Shown: positions 25,651 to 35,800 of the stretch, in pieces
Numbering within the stretch: position 1 is the stretch's first letter
How the letters are laid out: each line of letters starts with the position of its first letter
Source: Acidovorax sp. GBBC 1281
GTDB taxonomy: Bacteria > Pseudomonadota > Gammaproteobacteria > Burkholderiales > Burkholderiaceae_C
Direction: 5' to 3'
Assembly (NCBI RefSeq): GCF_028473645.1
Contig: NZ_CP097269.1
Coordinates: 4,234,001-4,298,000 of the forward strand
DNA: 64,000 bases
The notes under the pieces: model-generated
What the model was told of the DNA's origin: nothing
The model's database searches: none
The model's input: the letters and a program-made list of their open reading frames with translations, nothing else
Position numbers and translations under genes: made by a program

Positions 25651-27468
25651 CTAACGGATATCCCACTCCTTGAGGAGCTCCTCGGCCCTCGCCTTGATGT
25701 AGCTGTCTGCACTTTCTCGCGCCAGGCGGGACTCCTCCAGGGCTTCAGCCTCTGGCATTCCATCTTCCAGACCCGCTTCGTATAACTGGGCAGAGACCCA
25801 GGTGGCGGCCGCATCCTGCGCGGCCTTGCCCAGCTCATCGTGCATGGTGACATAAGCTCGCAGAGGTGGCCAGATGCGCGGATGGTCAGGATCGGGCGCG
25901 AGCGGGTCGAGGTCATTGAGGAGTTCATGGCGCGACATGCGCAGGCCGGGATCGCGAAGAGCGGCCCGCATCAGGTCAAGCGCCACGCCTGGGTGCTGCA
26001 CATGCATGATCTTGTGCTCCAGCATTATTGAAAATCCCGTAATGACGTCGCCTGCCAACGCCGGGCCGCCATGCACTTGCGTCATGCCATCGGCATCCAC
26101 TGCCTTGAGGGTGTGTTCGCCCAAAAACTGGCTGAAGCTGCTTCGGAACTCGGGAGACGCGATGGCCTCCGTCACGATTTGATCCAGAAGGCCCGTGTCC
26201 GCCGGTGTCAGCGGCTGTCCGAACATCATCGCGTCGTGGGACAACCCTTGCCTCCACTTGTCAAAGCGTGCGCTCAGATCGGGGTCGAGGCGCCGCAGCG
26301 CACGCCTGAGTTCAGACCCGCGGCTCCTTGACGGCCCAGCCTGCCCGGCCACGGGCGTCGTCGGTGGCCGCGTCCTGCTTGCGGAGGCCTGCGCCGCTTG
26401 CTGCGCGGCCTGCGGGTTGCGGATTTGCTGCAGTTGGCGGCGCAAATGATCTGGCACCTTGATTTCGCAGTGGGCGGGCAACCGGGCAAGGGACTGGGGC
26501 AGGGTCTGCAGCTTCGTGCCTTCCAAGTCCAGGGACTGCAGGTTGGCAAGGTCTCCCACGCTGTCGGGCAAGCGCTCCAGCTTGGTGTTCCCTTTCAAGA
26601 CCAGTGTCTGGAGCCCCTGCATGTCTCCGATGTTTTCGGGCAACTCCCGGATGTGCGATGAGTGCGACACGCTCAAATGCGTCAGGTGGCGCAGGTCGGT
26701 GATGCTGGCTGGCAGGCTCGCATATTTCCCGTTGCCCAATTCGAGCGTGCGCAGGCTTTGCATTCGGCCCAAGTCGGCGGGCAGTTCCTTCAACGAATTC
26801 GCGGGCAGTTGCAGGGTGTGCAGGTTGGGGAGAGACGTCAGCGACGCTGGCAGCCTCTTCATCTCCTGGTTGGTGGCCAGTTTCAGATGGCGCAACTGGC
26901 CGAGTTGTCCCAGGCTTTCAGGCAGCGAGGTCAGCCCGGTATTGGTCAACGACAGCTCTTGCAGGCCTTGCAACTGGCCGATCGCATCGGGCAACGTCTT
27001 GGCAGGAAGGCCCCATTCCACCACGAGCCTGGCGCTTTCTCCGGTGGCCACACGGCGGATCGCGTCGGCCACCCGGCGCAAGACATCCTGCGACGTGTCT
27101 CGATCTTCGACGTCGTCGTAGAAGTTGACGTACCTGTTCGATTGCCCTGCCAACGGCAGGCTGCGCTCGAGCCACTCGTCGATGTCGCGCGCAACGCTCC
27201 TGTCCAGCGGAACCGACGAGGCACCCGCCGCCGGGGCCGGGTGCGGCGGCGAACGCAGCGGTGAGTTGGAAGCGCGCCCGACCACGGAGCTTCTGGGCGC
27301 CATGGTGTTTGCCGTCGGGGCGTTTTCGCGACGCCGCCCAGCCAGTGGACTGCTGGCGCTTTCCGCTGCACGCGGAGAACTGCGTGGCGGTGTGTTCTCG
27401 GCAGGTGCACTCTCCGTTGGAGCGGTTCGGGGACGAGAATGGAAAAGGCGATGGATATGGTTGCGCAT
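25651..27468 (-). CDS. Leucine-rich-repeat protein, candidate type III secretion effector
   Basis: 605 residues. Residues 1-90 are rich in Ser/Pro/Arg/Ala with few acidic residues and no signal peptide, as in type III secretion signals. Residues 159-340 hold about eight 23-24-residue leucine-rich repeats of the LPxSLGxLxxLxxLxLxxN type, ending in LPAHCEIKVPDHLRRQLQQI. Residues 380-605 form an unrecognised, alpha-rich C-terminal domain. The layout (disordered leader, LRR, novel C-terminus) resembles plant-pathogen effectors of the XopL/LRR class, but I cannot confirm an E3-ligase domain. There is no cysteine-based NEL active site like that of IpaH. Upstream lies a PIP-like motif. No clear Shine-Dalgarno sequence precedes the ATG. 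Confidence 0.8.
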   Translation of the reverse strand: MRNHIHRLFHSRPRTAPTESAPAENTPPRSSPRAAESASSPLAGRRRENAPTANTMAPRSSVVGRASNSPLRSPPHPAPAAGASSVPLDRSVARDIDEWLERSLPLAGQSNRYVNFYDDVEDRDTSQDVLRRVADAIRRVATGESARLVVEWGLPAKTLPDAIGQLQGLQELSLTNTGLTSLPESLGQLGQLRHLKLATNQEMKRLPASLTSLPNLHTLQLPANSLKELPADLGRMQSLRTLELGNGKYASLPASITDLRHLTHLSVSHSSHIRELPENIGDMQGLQTLVLKGNTKLERLPDSVGDLANLQSLDLEGTKLQTLPQSLARLPAHCEIKVPDHLRRQLQQIRNPQAAQQAAQASASRTRPPTTPVAGQAGPSRSRGSELRRALRRLDPDLSARFDKWRQGLSHDAMMFGQPLTPADTGLLDQIVTEAIASPEFRSSFSQFLGEHTLKAVDADGMTQVHGGPALAGDVITGFSIMLEHKIMHVQHPGVALDLMRAALRDPGLRMSRHELLNDLDPLAPDPDHPRIWPPLRAYVTMHDELGKAAQDAAATWVSAQLYEAGLEDGMPEAEALEESRLARESADSYIKARAEELLKEWDIR

Positions 27469-27514
27469 GGAGGTACGCCGAAGGCGTCACGGCTTTGGAG
27501 TTCGCAGGAACCCC

Positions 27515-27576
27515 AGGCTACTTCCCGTTGACGGCAACCGCTTAACGGAACCGAAAAGGTTGCCATGCCGCGCGAA
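27515..27576 (-). promoter_or_regulatory. PIP/hrpII-box-like promoter upstream of the LRR gene
   Basis: On the minus strand: TTCGC (27576-27572), 16 nt, TTCGG (27555-27551), 30 nt, then TAGCCT (27520-27515), which fits the YANNNT -10 seen behind PIP boxes. The consensus known from Xanthomonas/Ralstonia HrpX/HrpB regulons is TTCGB-N15-TTCGB-N30-32-YANNNT, so this copy has one extra spacer base. The start codon follows 46 nt after the -10. Confidence 0.45.
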
Positions 27577-27748
27577 CCAACTTCCCGGCTCGCGCTCCAC
27601 AGGGGCGTTCATGGGTCGCCGAAGTCCTGTCGCCAGGATCGGCACCCCGGAGAAAGCCAGCCGCTCTTCGCATACCGAAAGCGCCTGCTCTCCTCACCCA
27701 GCATCCGCTTGCTTCAAGCCCAACCGGCCTCCACCGCAATCAGCACTA

Positions 27749-28911
27749 GTGGTGTGCACCAGAGATTCGCATGAACTTCTATGATGTGTTTCTGGCGGCT
27801 GTTTTTTGCAGCCCGGGAGCACATCATGGCCCGACCGCATGCCGTTGCTATCGAGTTGAGCGAAGCCGACCGAGCTGTGTTGCTCGGTTGGTCACGCCGT
27901 CGCAAGACCGCCCAGGCCTTGGCGCTGCGAGCACGCATCGTGCTGGCCTGTGCCGATTCAGCAGCGACCAACACGGCGATTGCCGAAGCCATGGGTTTGA
28001 GCCTGATGACGGTGTCGAAGTGGCGTCGGCGCTTTGCCCAGCATGGCATTGCCGGCCTCGACGATGCACCCCGCTCAGGCGCTCCGCGCACGATCCTGGA
28101 CGAGCAGGTCGAGGCCGTGATCACCACGACGCTGGAGACCGTGCCAGAGAATGCCACCCATTGGTCCACCCGTACGCTCGCCGCTCATCTGGGACTGAGC
28201 CAGACCACCATCTCGCGCATCTGGCGTGCCTTTGCATTGGCGCCGCATCGCACCGAAGGCTTCAAGCTCTCCACCGACCCGTACTTCGTCGACAAGGTGC
28301 GTGACATCGTGGGGTTGTACTTGCATCCACCCGAGCGCGCTCTGGTGCTGTGCGTGGACGAGAAGCCCTCCATCCAGGCCCACAGTGATACCGCTCCGGC
28401 CATACCCATGCAACCGGGCCAGCCGGAGCGCCACACGCATGACTACCTGAGACACGGCACGACAGACCTCTTTGCCGCCCTCGATGTCAAGGCCGGCACG
28501 GTCATCGCCGAGGTCCACCGACGTCATCGCAGCGTGGAGTTCCGTCACTTCCTGCAGACCGTCGAACGTGCCACGCCCGCGGAGTTCGAACTGCATCTCG
28601 TGCTCGACAATGCCAGCACCCACAAGAGCCCGATCATCCAGCGCTGGCTGCTCAGGCATACGCGTGTGCACCTGCACTTTACGCCCACCTCGGCCTCTTG
28701 GATCAACCTGGTGGAATGCTGGTTCTCGATCCTCACGGCGCGTCGGCTCAAGCGCGGGAGATTCCCCTCGACCCGCGCCCTGGAGAACGCCATCCGCGCC
28801 TACGTGGCTACCAACAACGTCAATCCCAAGCCCTTCGTCTGGACCAAGACGGCCGATCAAATCCTTCAGTCCGTTGCAGAGTTCTGCATACGAACTTCCG
28901 GTTCACACCAC
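27749..28911 (+). mobile_element. IS630-family insertion sequence (first copy)
   Basis: Imperfect terminal inverted repeats begin GTGGTGTGCACC on the left and GTGGTGTGAACC on the right (minus strand), continuing with ATTCGCATG versus GTTCGTATG. They are flanked by TA duplications at 27747-27748 and 28912-28913, the IS630/mariner signature. It carries one transposase. Length is 1163 bp. Confidence 0.9.
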
Positions 28912-28914
28912 TAG
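27826..28914 (+). CDS. IS630-family transposase
   Basis: 362 residues from MARPHAVAIELSEADR (an in-frame ATG at 27781 is possible). The N-terminal HTH region is ANTAIAEAMGLSLMTVSKWRRRF. The DDE residues lie in VLCVDEKPSIQ, LVLDNASTHKS and WINLVECWFSIL. The frame appears intact, so the element may be active. The stop codon TAG is built from the target-site TA plus the next flanking G (28912-28914) and is therefore not inside the element. It is unrelated at the ends to the second IS630 element at 40159. Confidence 0.92.
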   Translation: MARPHAVAIELSEADRAVLLGWSRRRKTAQALALRARIVLACADSAATNTAIAEAMGLSLMTVSKWRRRFAQHGIAGLDDAPRSGAPRTILDEQVEAVITTTLETVPENATHWSTRTLAAHLGLSQTTISRIWRAFALAPHRTEGFKLSTDPYFVDKVRDIVGLYLHPPERALVLCVDEKPSIQAHSDTAPAIPMQPGQPERHTHDYLRHGTTDLFAALDVKAGTVIAEVHRRHRSVEFRHFLQTVERATPAEFELHLVLDNASTHKSPIIQRWLLRHTRVHLHFTPTSASWINLVECWFSILTARRLKRGRFPSTRALENAIRAYVATNNVNPKPFVWTKTADQILQSVAEFCIRTSGSHH

Positions 28915-28942
28915 GGCGTATAGCTATCAATTTAATTGCAAA

Positions 28943-30154
28943 CTAAAGTGAACTGGCGCTGGAGCCATCGCCCCGGTAAAGCCAGGGCACGTCCAGCAGA
29001 CGCTCGCCCAGCAGCCGCAGCGCGGCGTCGCGTGCCCAGCGCACCGGGCCGGTGGCGTGGAATATCCGCCCGTTGCGCGTGGAGCGTGCCTGCACCCGGG
29101 CGTTGCGCTGCCAGCGGTTCAGGGCGTAGCGGCGCAGGCGCAGCGGCACGTCCAGGTCGTGCATGGACAGGGCGCGCTGCAGTTCGGCGGCATCTTCGAT
29201 GGCCATGCCGGCGCCCTGCGCGAGGTAAGGCCGCATGGGGTGCGCGGCATCGCCCAGCAGGGCGACCCGACCGCGCGCCATGCCGTCGGCGCCGCGCACG
29301 GGCGGGCGATCGCACAGCGGCCACAGGCGCCAGCCGCCGCCGGCGTCGGCCACGCCGCTCACCGCCTGCTGCAGCGCGGGGCAGGCACCGCGCAGCGCCG
29401 ACGCCAGCCCGGCGGCGTTGGCGGCGTGGTCCCAGCCCTCCAGGTCGTCCGGCGCCGGCCCTTGCACGATCACCACCAGGTTCTGCAGCTCGCCCCGGCG
29501 CACCGGGTACTGCACGGCATGTAGGCGCGGCCCCAGCCACGCGGTGACCTGGCGGGTGCGCAGCACGTCGGGCAGGGCGTGCTGCGGCACCAGCGCGCGG
29601 TAGGCCAGGTGCCCCGTCACGCGCGGGCGCGCGTCCCCCAGCAGCGCGGCGCGCGTGCGGCTCCACAGGCCATCGGCACCCACCAGCGCATCGCCCTCCA
29701 CCTCCTTGCCGCGGCTGGTGCGCACGGTGACGACGCCCTCGGCATCGGAGAAATGGTCGATGGCGTGGGCCAGCGAGATCTGAGTGTCGGTGTACTTGGT
29801 GACGGCGGCGAGCAGCAGCCCGTGCAGGTCGGCGCGGTGGATGGTGGCGTAGGCCGCGCCGTAGCGCGCCACGGCCGTGGGCCCGAGGGGCAAGACGGCC
29901 AGTTCGGCACCGCTCAGCGCGCTGCGCACCTGCAGACGCTCCGGGAACGCGGCCACCGACTGCAGCCGGTGCTGCAGGCCCCAGGCCTGCAGCCGGCGCA
30001 CGACGTTGGGGCCGAGCTGCACGCCCGCGCCCACTTCGCTGAAGGCCTCGGCGCGCTCGTACAGCCGCACGTCCCATCCCGCCCGGGAGGCGCCCAGCGC
30101 CGCCGCAAGCCCGCCGATGCCGCCGCCGGCGACCAACACCTGTTGTTTCTGCAT
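28943..30154 (-). CDS. FAD-dependent monooxygenase (salicylate-hydroxylase-like)
   Basis: 403 residues, class A flavoprotein hydroxylase. The N-terminal Rossmann motif is LVAGGGIGGLAAALGASRAGWDVRLYER (GxGxxG). DALVGADGLWSRTR is the DG motif that contacts FAD and NAD(P)H, and GRVALLGDAAHPMRPYLAQGAGMAIEDA is the GD motif. It would hydroxylate an aromatic acid using NAD(P)H and O2; the substrate is not readable. It stands alone on the minus strand, 31 bp from the IS630 end and about 100 bp upstream of the GGDEF/EAL pair, which is also on the minus strand. Confidence 0.88.
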   Translation of the reverse strand: MQKQQVLVAGGGIGGLAAALGASRAGWDVRLYERAEAFSEVGAGVQLGPNVVRRLQAWGLQHRLQSVAAFPERLQVRSALSGAELAVLPLGPTAVARYGAAYATIHRADLHGLLLAAVTKYTDTQISLAHAIDHFSDAEGVVTVRTSRGKEVEGDALVGADGLWSRTRAALLGDARPRVTGHLAYRALVPQHALPDVLRTRQVTAWLGPRLHAVQYPVRRGELQNLVVIVQGPAPDDLEGWDHAANAAGLASALRGACPALQQAVSGVADAGGGWRLWPLCDRPPVRGADGMARGRVALLGDAAHPMRPYLAQGAGMAIEDAAELQRALSMHDLDVPLRLRRYALNRWQRNARVQARSTRNGRIFHATGPVRWARDAALRLLGERLLDVPWLYRGDGSSASSL

Positions 30155-30256
30155 GCGGACGATTGTGCCCGCGGCAGGGCTGGCACCCGCAGAGCACAGA
30201 TCAAGGAAGAAGCGATCCCGCCCTTCGCAAGGGCCGGGTGCCGGCTCCGCCGGAGC

Positions 30257-32860
30257 TCAGAGCGCGGGCCGCACCGCCCGCTCCAGCACCGTGGCCGGCG
30301 CCGGGCGCCCGAACAGGTAGCCCTGGAACGCATGGCAGCCGTGGCGCTGCAGGAACTGCAGCTGGCCCGTGGTTTCGACGCCCTCGGCCACCACGTCCAG
30401 GTCCAGGCTGTGCGCCAGGGCGAGGATGGTGCGCACGATGGCAGCGTCGTTGGGATCGGTGAGCACGTCGCGCACGAAGCCCTGGTCGATCTTGAGCTGG
30501 TCGATCGGCAGGCGCTTCAAGTAGCTGAGCGACGAGTAGCCGGTGCCGAAGTCGTCCAGCGAAAAGCCCACGCCGTGCGAGCGCAGCTTTTCCATGCGGG
30601 CGATCACGTCCTCCACGTCGGTGAGCAGCAGGCTTTCCGTCAGTTCGATCTTGAACAGCCGCGGCTGCGCCCCGCTCTCGCGCAGCGCCTGCAGCACCTG
30701 GTCGACGAAGTCGGGCTGGCGGAACTGGCGCACGCTCACGTTCACCGACAGCACCAGATGCGCCGTGGCCGCGCTGCGGGACCAGGCCACGAGCTGCCGG
30801 CAGCCGTGCTCCAGCACCCACTGCCCCAGCGGCACGATGAGGCCGCTCTGCTCGGCCACCGGGATGAACTCGCCCGGCGACACCATGCCGCGCTGCGGAT
30901 GCTGCCAGCGCACCAGCGCCTCGGCGCCGAGCATCTGGCCGCGCCGGTCCACGATGGGCTGGTAGTGCAGCATCAGCTCGCCCACCTGCAGCGCGCGGCG
31001 CAGCTCGGCTTCCAGCGCGGCCCGCGCGCTGACGGCGGCCTGCATGCCGGGGTCGAAGAAGCGCACGGCGTTGCGGCCGGCCGCCTTGGCCTGGTACATG
31101 GCCATGTCGGCGTGCTTGAGCAGGTCGTCAACGCTGCCGGCGGATTCGCCGAAGAGCGTGAGCCCGATGCTCGGCGTGCTGTGGTGGCTGATGCCGTCCA
31201 GCAGGTACGGCAGGCTCAGGGCGTTGCCGATCTTGCGCGCCAGCAGCGAGGCATCGGCGCTGGCGGCCCAGGCCTCGGCGGGCAGGCCTTCGGCCAGCAC
31301 CACGAACTCGTCGCCGCCGAAACGGGCCACGGTGTCGCTCTGGCGCACGCAGCCTTGCAGGCGCTGGGCGACCTGCACCAGCAGGCGGTCGCCCATGTCG
31401 TGGCCGAGCGTGTCGTTCAGGTCCTTGAAGTTGTCCAGGTCGATGAACAGCAGCACGCCGTGCCGCCCCGTGCGGCCGACGGACAGCGTGGCGCGGTAGA
31501 GCCGGTCGATCAGCAGCCGCCGGTTGGGCAGGCCGGTGAGCACGTCGAAGAACGCCAGCCGCTCGATCTCGGCCTCGACCTGCTTGCGGTCGGTGATGCT
31601 GCGGCCGACGCCCCGGTAGCCCTGGAACGCACCGGCCTCGTCGAACACGGGCACGCCGCTGATCGACACCCAGTAGGCCGTGCCGTCCGATGCCAGCCGC
31701 TGCAGTTCGAGCTCCCGGAAGGGCTCGCGCGCATCGAGCAGCCGGCGGTGGGCCGCCCAGTCCTCCTCGGTCATGTTGAGGGCGCCCAGCTCCCAGCGGG
31801 TGCGCCCCACGACTTCGCCGGGCTCCATGCCCACGGGGTTGCGCCCGCCCACGAAGTGGATGAACCGGAAGGATGCGTCCTGCTCCCAGTACCAGTCGGA
31901 GGAAAGGTCGCTCAGGCTGCGAAAGCGCGCCTCGCTCACCCGCAGTTCGGCCTGAGTACGCACGTGGTCGGTCACGTCGGTGAAGGTGCGCACCATGCCG
32001 CCATCGGGCAGTTGCGTGGTGTGCACCTCCAGCGTGCGCCCGTGGCGCGTGCGGCGCCAGTAAACCGCGGGCGACGGAATGCCGCCAGCACTTTGCACAT
32101 AGGCACGCGCCTGCGCATCGACCAGCTCCGCGCTTTCGCCGAAATCGCCGCGCGCTCGCTGCAGCTGCTTGAGCTCCATCAGCGTGGGCCGGGCATCGAG
32201 CAGTGCGCGCGGCAGCTCCAGCAACTCCAGCACCCGGTCGTTGTAGACGGTGATGCGGCCATCGGGTCCCACGGTGTACAGGCCCTGGCTCATGCTGGCC
32301 AGCGTGGTCTGCAGCAGCGAGCGCTGCGAAGGGGGTTCGTCCGGCCACGGCAGCGCGGGCGCGGCGGCGGGCATCGGACCGTGCGGCGCATGCGCCTGCA
32401 GCAGCGCCGCCAGCCGCTGGGCCAGTTGCGGCAGGTGCGCGCCGCCTTCGGCGCGCAGCACGTAATCCCCGGGGCCCAGGCGCAGGGCACGCGCGGCGAG
32501 CGCCTCCTGCGCCGGGTCCAGGCAGAGCACCAGCGGCTGGGTGCGCGCCTGGGCCGCCCAGTCCGGCAAGGCGGTGGCACTGCGTTCCAGGTCCAGCACC
32601 AGCGCCTGGCAGGTTCCCGGCACGGCGAACATGGGGGATCGCGACACGCCATCGCGGCCGGCCGCGAAATCCGAGGGGGACACCTCCCAGTCGGGGCGGT
32701 GGCTGGACAGCCATCGCATCGCCGCGCGGGCCGGTGCCGCGCCGGCGCCCACCCATCCGATGCGCGGCCGCGCCGCCATGGCGGTGGAGACCGGCGCGCC
32801 GCCCGTTCCCAGAGGGCACGGGGCGGCAGCGGCAGGGGAAACGGTGGGCAGCGCGCTCAT
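30257..32860 (-). CDS. PAS-GGDEF-EAL cyclic-di-GMP signalling protein
   Basis: 867 residues, no membrane segments. The N-terminal part is unassigned. It is followed by a PAS-like region (QTTLASMSQGLYTVGPDGRITVYNDRVLELLEL) and a second PAS (SDLSSDWYWEQDASFRFIHFVGG) with a PAC-like tail. The GGDEF domain has an intact RFGGDEF (about residue 510), so diguanylate cyclase activity is possible. The EAL domain has GAEALVRW (about 645), DDFGTGYSSLSYLKRLP and ALAHSLDLDVVAEGVET, all consistent with active phosphodiesterase. The start overlaps the upstream gene's stop by ATGA. Confidence 0.93.
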   Translation of the reverse strand: MSALPTVSPAAAAPCPLGTGGAPVSTAMAARPRIGWVGAGAAPARAAMRWLSSHRPDWEVSPSDFAAGRDGVSRSPMFAVPGTCQALVLDLERSATALPDWAAQARTQPLVLCLDPAQEALAARALRLGPGDYVLRAEGGAHLPQLAQRLAALLQAHAPHGPMPAAAPALPWPDEPPSQRSLLQTTLASMSQGLYTVGPDGRITVYNDRVLELLELPRALLDARPTLMELKQLQRARGDFGESAELVDAQARAYVQSAGGIPSPAVYWRRTRHGRTLEVHTTQLPDGGMVRTFTDVTDHVRTQAELRVSEARFRSLSDLSSDWYWEQDASFRFIHFVGGRNPVGMEPGEVVGRTRWELGALNMTEEDWAAHRRLLDAREPFRELELQRLASDGTAYWVSISGVPVFDEAGAFQGYRGVGRSITDRKQVEAEIERLAFFDVLTGLPNRRLLIDRLYRATLSVGRTGRHGVLLFIDLDNFKDLNDTLGHDMGDRLLVQVAQRLQGCVRQSDTVARFGGDEFVVLAEGLPAEAWAASADASLLARKIGNALSLPYLLDGISHHSTPSIGLTLFGESAGSVDDLLKHADMAMYQAKAAGRNAVRFFDPGMQAAVSARAALEAELRRALQVGELMLHYQPIVDRRGQMLGAEALVRWQHPQRGMVSPGEFIPVAEQSGLIVPLGQWVLEHGCRQLVAWSRSAATAHLVLSVNVSVRQFRQPDFVDQVLQALRESGAQPRLFKIELTESLLLTDVEDVIARMEKLRSHGVGFSLDDFGTGYSSLSYLKRLPIDQLKIDQGFVRDVLTDPNDAAIVRTILALAHSLDLDVVAEGVETTGQLQFLQRHGCHAFQGYLFGRPAPATVLERAVRPAL

Positions 32861-35800
32861 GCCATGCCGGCTTCTGCGGCCGTGGGCAGGGCGCCCGGCA
32901 ATTGCTGGTCGCGTTCGAACTGGGCCACCGGGCTCGGCCGGCCGAACAGGTAGCCCTGGAAGCCTTCACAGCCGTGCAGCTTGAGAAACGCCAGCTGCCC
33001 GGTGGTTTCCACCCCTTCGGCGACCACCTGCAGGTCCAGGCTCTTGGCCAGGGCGAGGATGGTGCGCACGATGGCGGCGTCGTTGGGATCGGTGAGCACG
33101 TCGCGCACGAAGCCCTGGTCGATCTTGACCTGGTCCAGCGGCAGGCGCTTCAGGTAGCTGAGCGACGAATAGCCCGTGCCGAAGTCGTCGAGCGAGAAGC
33201 CCACGCCCTGCTTTTTGAGCTGGGCCATGCGCTGGATCGCGTCCTCGATGTCGCCCAGCAGCAGGCTCTCGGTGAGCTCCAGCTTGAGCCGCTGGGGGTT
33301 GGCGCCCGTGCGCTGCAGGGTCTCCAGCACCTCGGCCGCGAAGGCCGGCTGCCGGAACTGCCGGGCACTCACGTTGACGGCGATGGTCAGCCGCGCGGTG
33401 TCGGGGTGCTCGGCCCAGCGCACCAGTTGCTCGCACGCCGATTCGAGCACGAAGCGCCCCAGCGGCAGGATGAGCCCGGTCTGCTCGGCCAGCGGGATGA
33501 AGTCGCCGGGGCTGATCATGCCGCGCCCGGGGTGGTGCCAGCGCACCAGGGCTTCGGCGCCGCACAGCTGCGCGCGGTGGTCCACGATGGGCTGGTAGTG
33601 CACCGCGAGTTCCTGGCGGGCCAGCCCCTGGCGCAGGTCGGCTTCCAGGTGCGAACGGGCGTGCACCTGGGCCTGCATCTCCGGGTCGAAAAAGCGCTGC
33701 GTGTTGCGGCCTTCGGCCTTGGCCTGGTACATGGCCAGGTCGGCGCGCTTGAGCAGCTCGTCCACGCTGCGCGGCTGGTCGCCGAACAGCGTGATGCCGA
33801 TGCTCGGCGTGCTGTAGTGCTGCTGCGTGCCCAGCATGAAGGGCTGGTTGAGCTGCAGCAAGAGCTTGTCGGCCACGTGCTCGGCCTGCGTGGCCGCCTC
33901 GGTCAGGCCGGCGTCGAGGTTTTCCAGCATCACCACGAACTCGTCGCCACCGAAGCGCGCCACCGTGTCGGTGGCCCGCACGCACGACACCAGGCGCGTG
34001 GCCACCTGCGCCAGCAGTTGGTCGCCCATGTCGTGGCCGAGCGTGTCGTTCAGGTCCTTGAAGTTGTCCAGGTCGATGAACAGCAGCGCGCCCAGCTGGC
34101 CGTTGCGCTGGCAGACGGCGCTGGCGCGCTGCAGGCGGTCCAGCAACAGGCGGCGGTTGGGCAGGCCGGTGAGCGCATCGAAGAAGGCCAGCAATTCGAT
34201 CTGCTGCTCGGCCTTCTTGCGGTCGGTGATGTCACGGCACACGCCCAGCAGCCCGGTGACATGGCCGTGCAGGTCCCGGATGGGGGTCTTGATGGTTTCG
34301 AAGTAGCCCTCGTAGCCGTCTTCCTGGAACGTGAGGGTCTCTTCGTACACCAGTGGCTGCCAGGCAGCCATGGCGCGCTGGTCGAGCTGGCGCACCCGCT
34401 GGGCCTCGACGGCGGGTAGTAGATCGTCGTCCGACAGGCCGATGATGTCGCGCTCGCGCCGCCCGATGAAACGCTCGAAAACGGGGTTGCACGACAGGTA
34501 GCAGCCGTTCGCATCCTTGAGGAACACCACGTCGGGAATCGCGCTCACAAGGCTGGCCAGGCGGGTGCGCTGCTGCGTGAGCTCCAGCGCCATGCGCTTT
34601 TGCTCGGTCAGGTCGAACGCGAACACCACCACGGCCACCGTGCGGCCATCGGCGGCGACTTCCGGCACCAGCGTGGTGTGCCAGAACTGGGCACCATGGG
34701 TTTTGGGAATGCGGTGCTCGAACACCACTGTCTCGCCCTGCAGCGCCCGGTCGAAATGCGGCTGGATCGGGGCCATCAGGTCGGCGGGCAGCACGTCCAC
34801 GAGGAACTGGCCTTCGAGCTCATCGACCGGGCGGCGCAGCCAGTGCGCCTGCGAGGGGTTCACGTACACGATGCGCAGATCGCGGTCCAGCCGCGAGACG
34901 CCGCCCGGCAGGTGGCTGAGCAGGCTCGCCAGTTGCACCTCGTGCGCGCGGCTCAGGTCCTGGGCCTCCCGCTGCTCGGTGACGTCGGTCAGCACGCCGT
35001 CCCAGATCACGCGGCCCTTGTCCAGCGGCCGGGGGGTGGAGCTCATCCGCATCCAGCGCAACTGGCCGTTGGCCACGCGCATGCGCACCACCGAGTCGCC
35101 GACGCCCATGGTGCGGTAGGACGCCTCGTCCGACGCGGCGCAGGCCAGGCGGTCCTGCGGCTCCATCTGCTCGAAGAACAGGGTGGCATCGTTCACCACC
35201 GCCTGGGCCGAAATGCCGTTCAGGCGCTCGATCGCATCGCCCATGTGCACGAAATGCCAGCGGCCGTCCGCCTCGCGCACGCGCTGGTACAGCACGCTGT
35301 CGGGCAGGTTGCGGCCCAGCAGCTGCAGGCGGCGTTCGCTTTCCAGCAGCCGGGCCTCGGCCTCGCGCGCCCGGGCGAAGGGCATGCGGATGCCGGCGAT
35401 GAACACCGCCTGGAACATCAGCGCATACCCCAGCACGCGCAAGGCGTGCGCGAACGTGTCGACGAAAACCGGATGCAGCGGGTACAGCAGCATGGCGAAT
35501 TCCGCCAGCGCCAGGGCGGCCGCCGCGCAGGCCATGATGCGCCGGCGCCCCCGGCCGCGCTCCCTGCCGGCGGTGTCGTGCACCCGGTACATCACCCAGG
35601 CTGCAACGGCCATGACGCCTCCGAGCAGCGCGTCCGCCCCCATGGCGAAGCGCTCGCCGTGCGCCAGCCCGAACTGCTCGGGCAATCCGCTGGAGGCGGA
35701 CCACACGAGCACCAGCGACACACCGGCCGAGGCCACGGCCCAGGCCCGACCGGGCCCGTGGAACGACACCCGCAAAGCGAACAGCAGCAGGGTCAGCGCC

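Larger units (their letters stand above)
27726..28940 (-). repeat. Copy C of dispersed ATAGC/CTAG repeat, split by an IS630 element
   Basis: The left part (27726-27748) reads GGCCTCCACCGCAATCAGCACTA and the right part (28912-28940) continues TAGGGCGTATAGCTATCAATT. Removing the IS630 element and one TA copy restores the same order as copies B and D: GGCCTCC, GCAAT, CACTAGGG, then an ATAGC box. Confidence 0.7.

Noticed and set aside
29579..32953. 1124-codon plus-strand frame
   Set aside because: Antisense of the monooxygenase and GGDEF/EAL genes; high-GC shadow with Gln/His/Arg bias.
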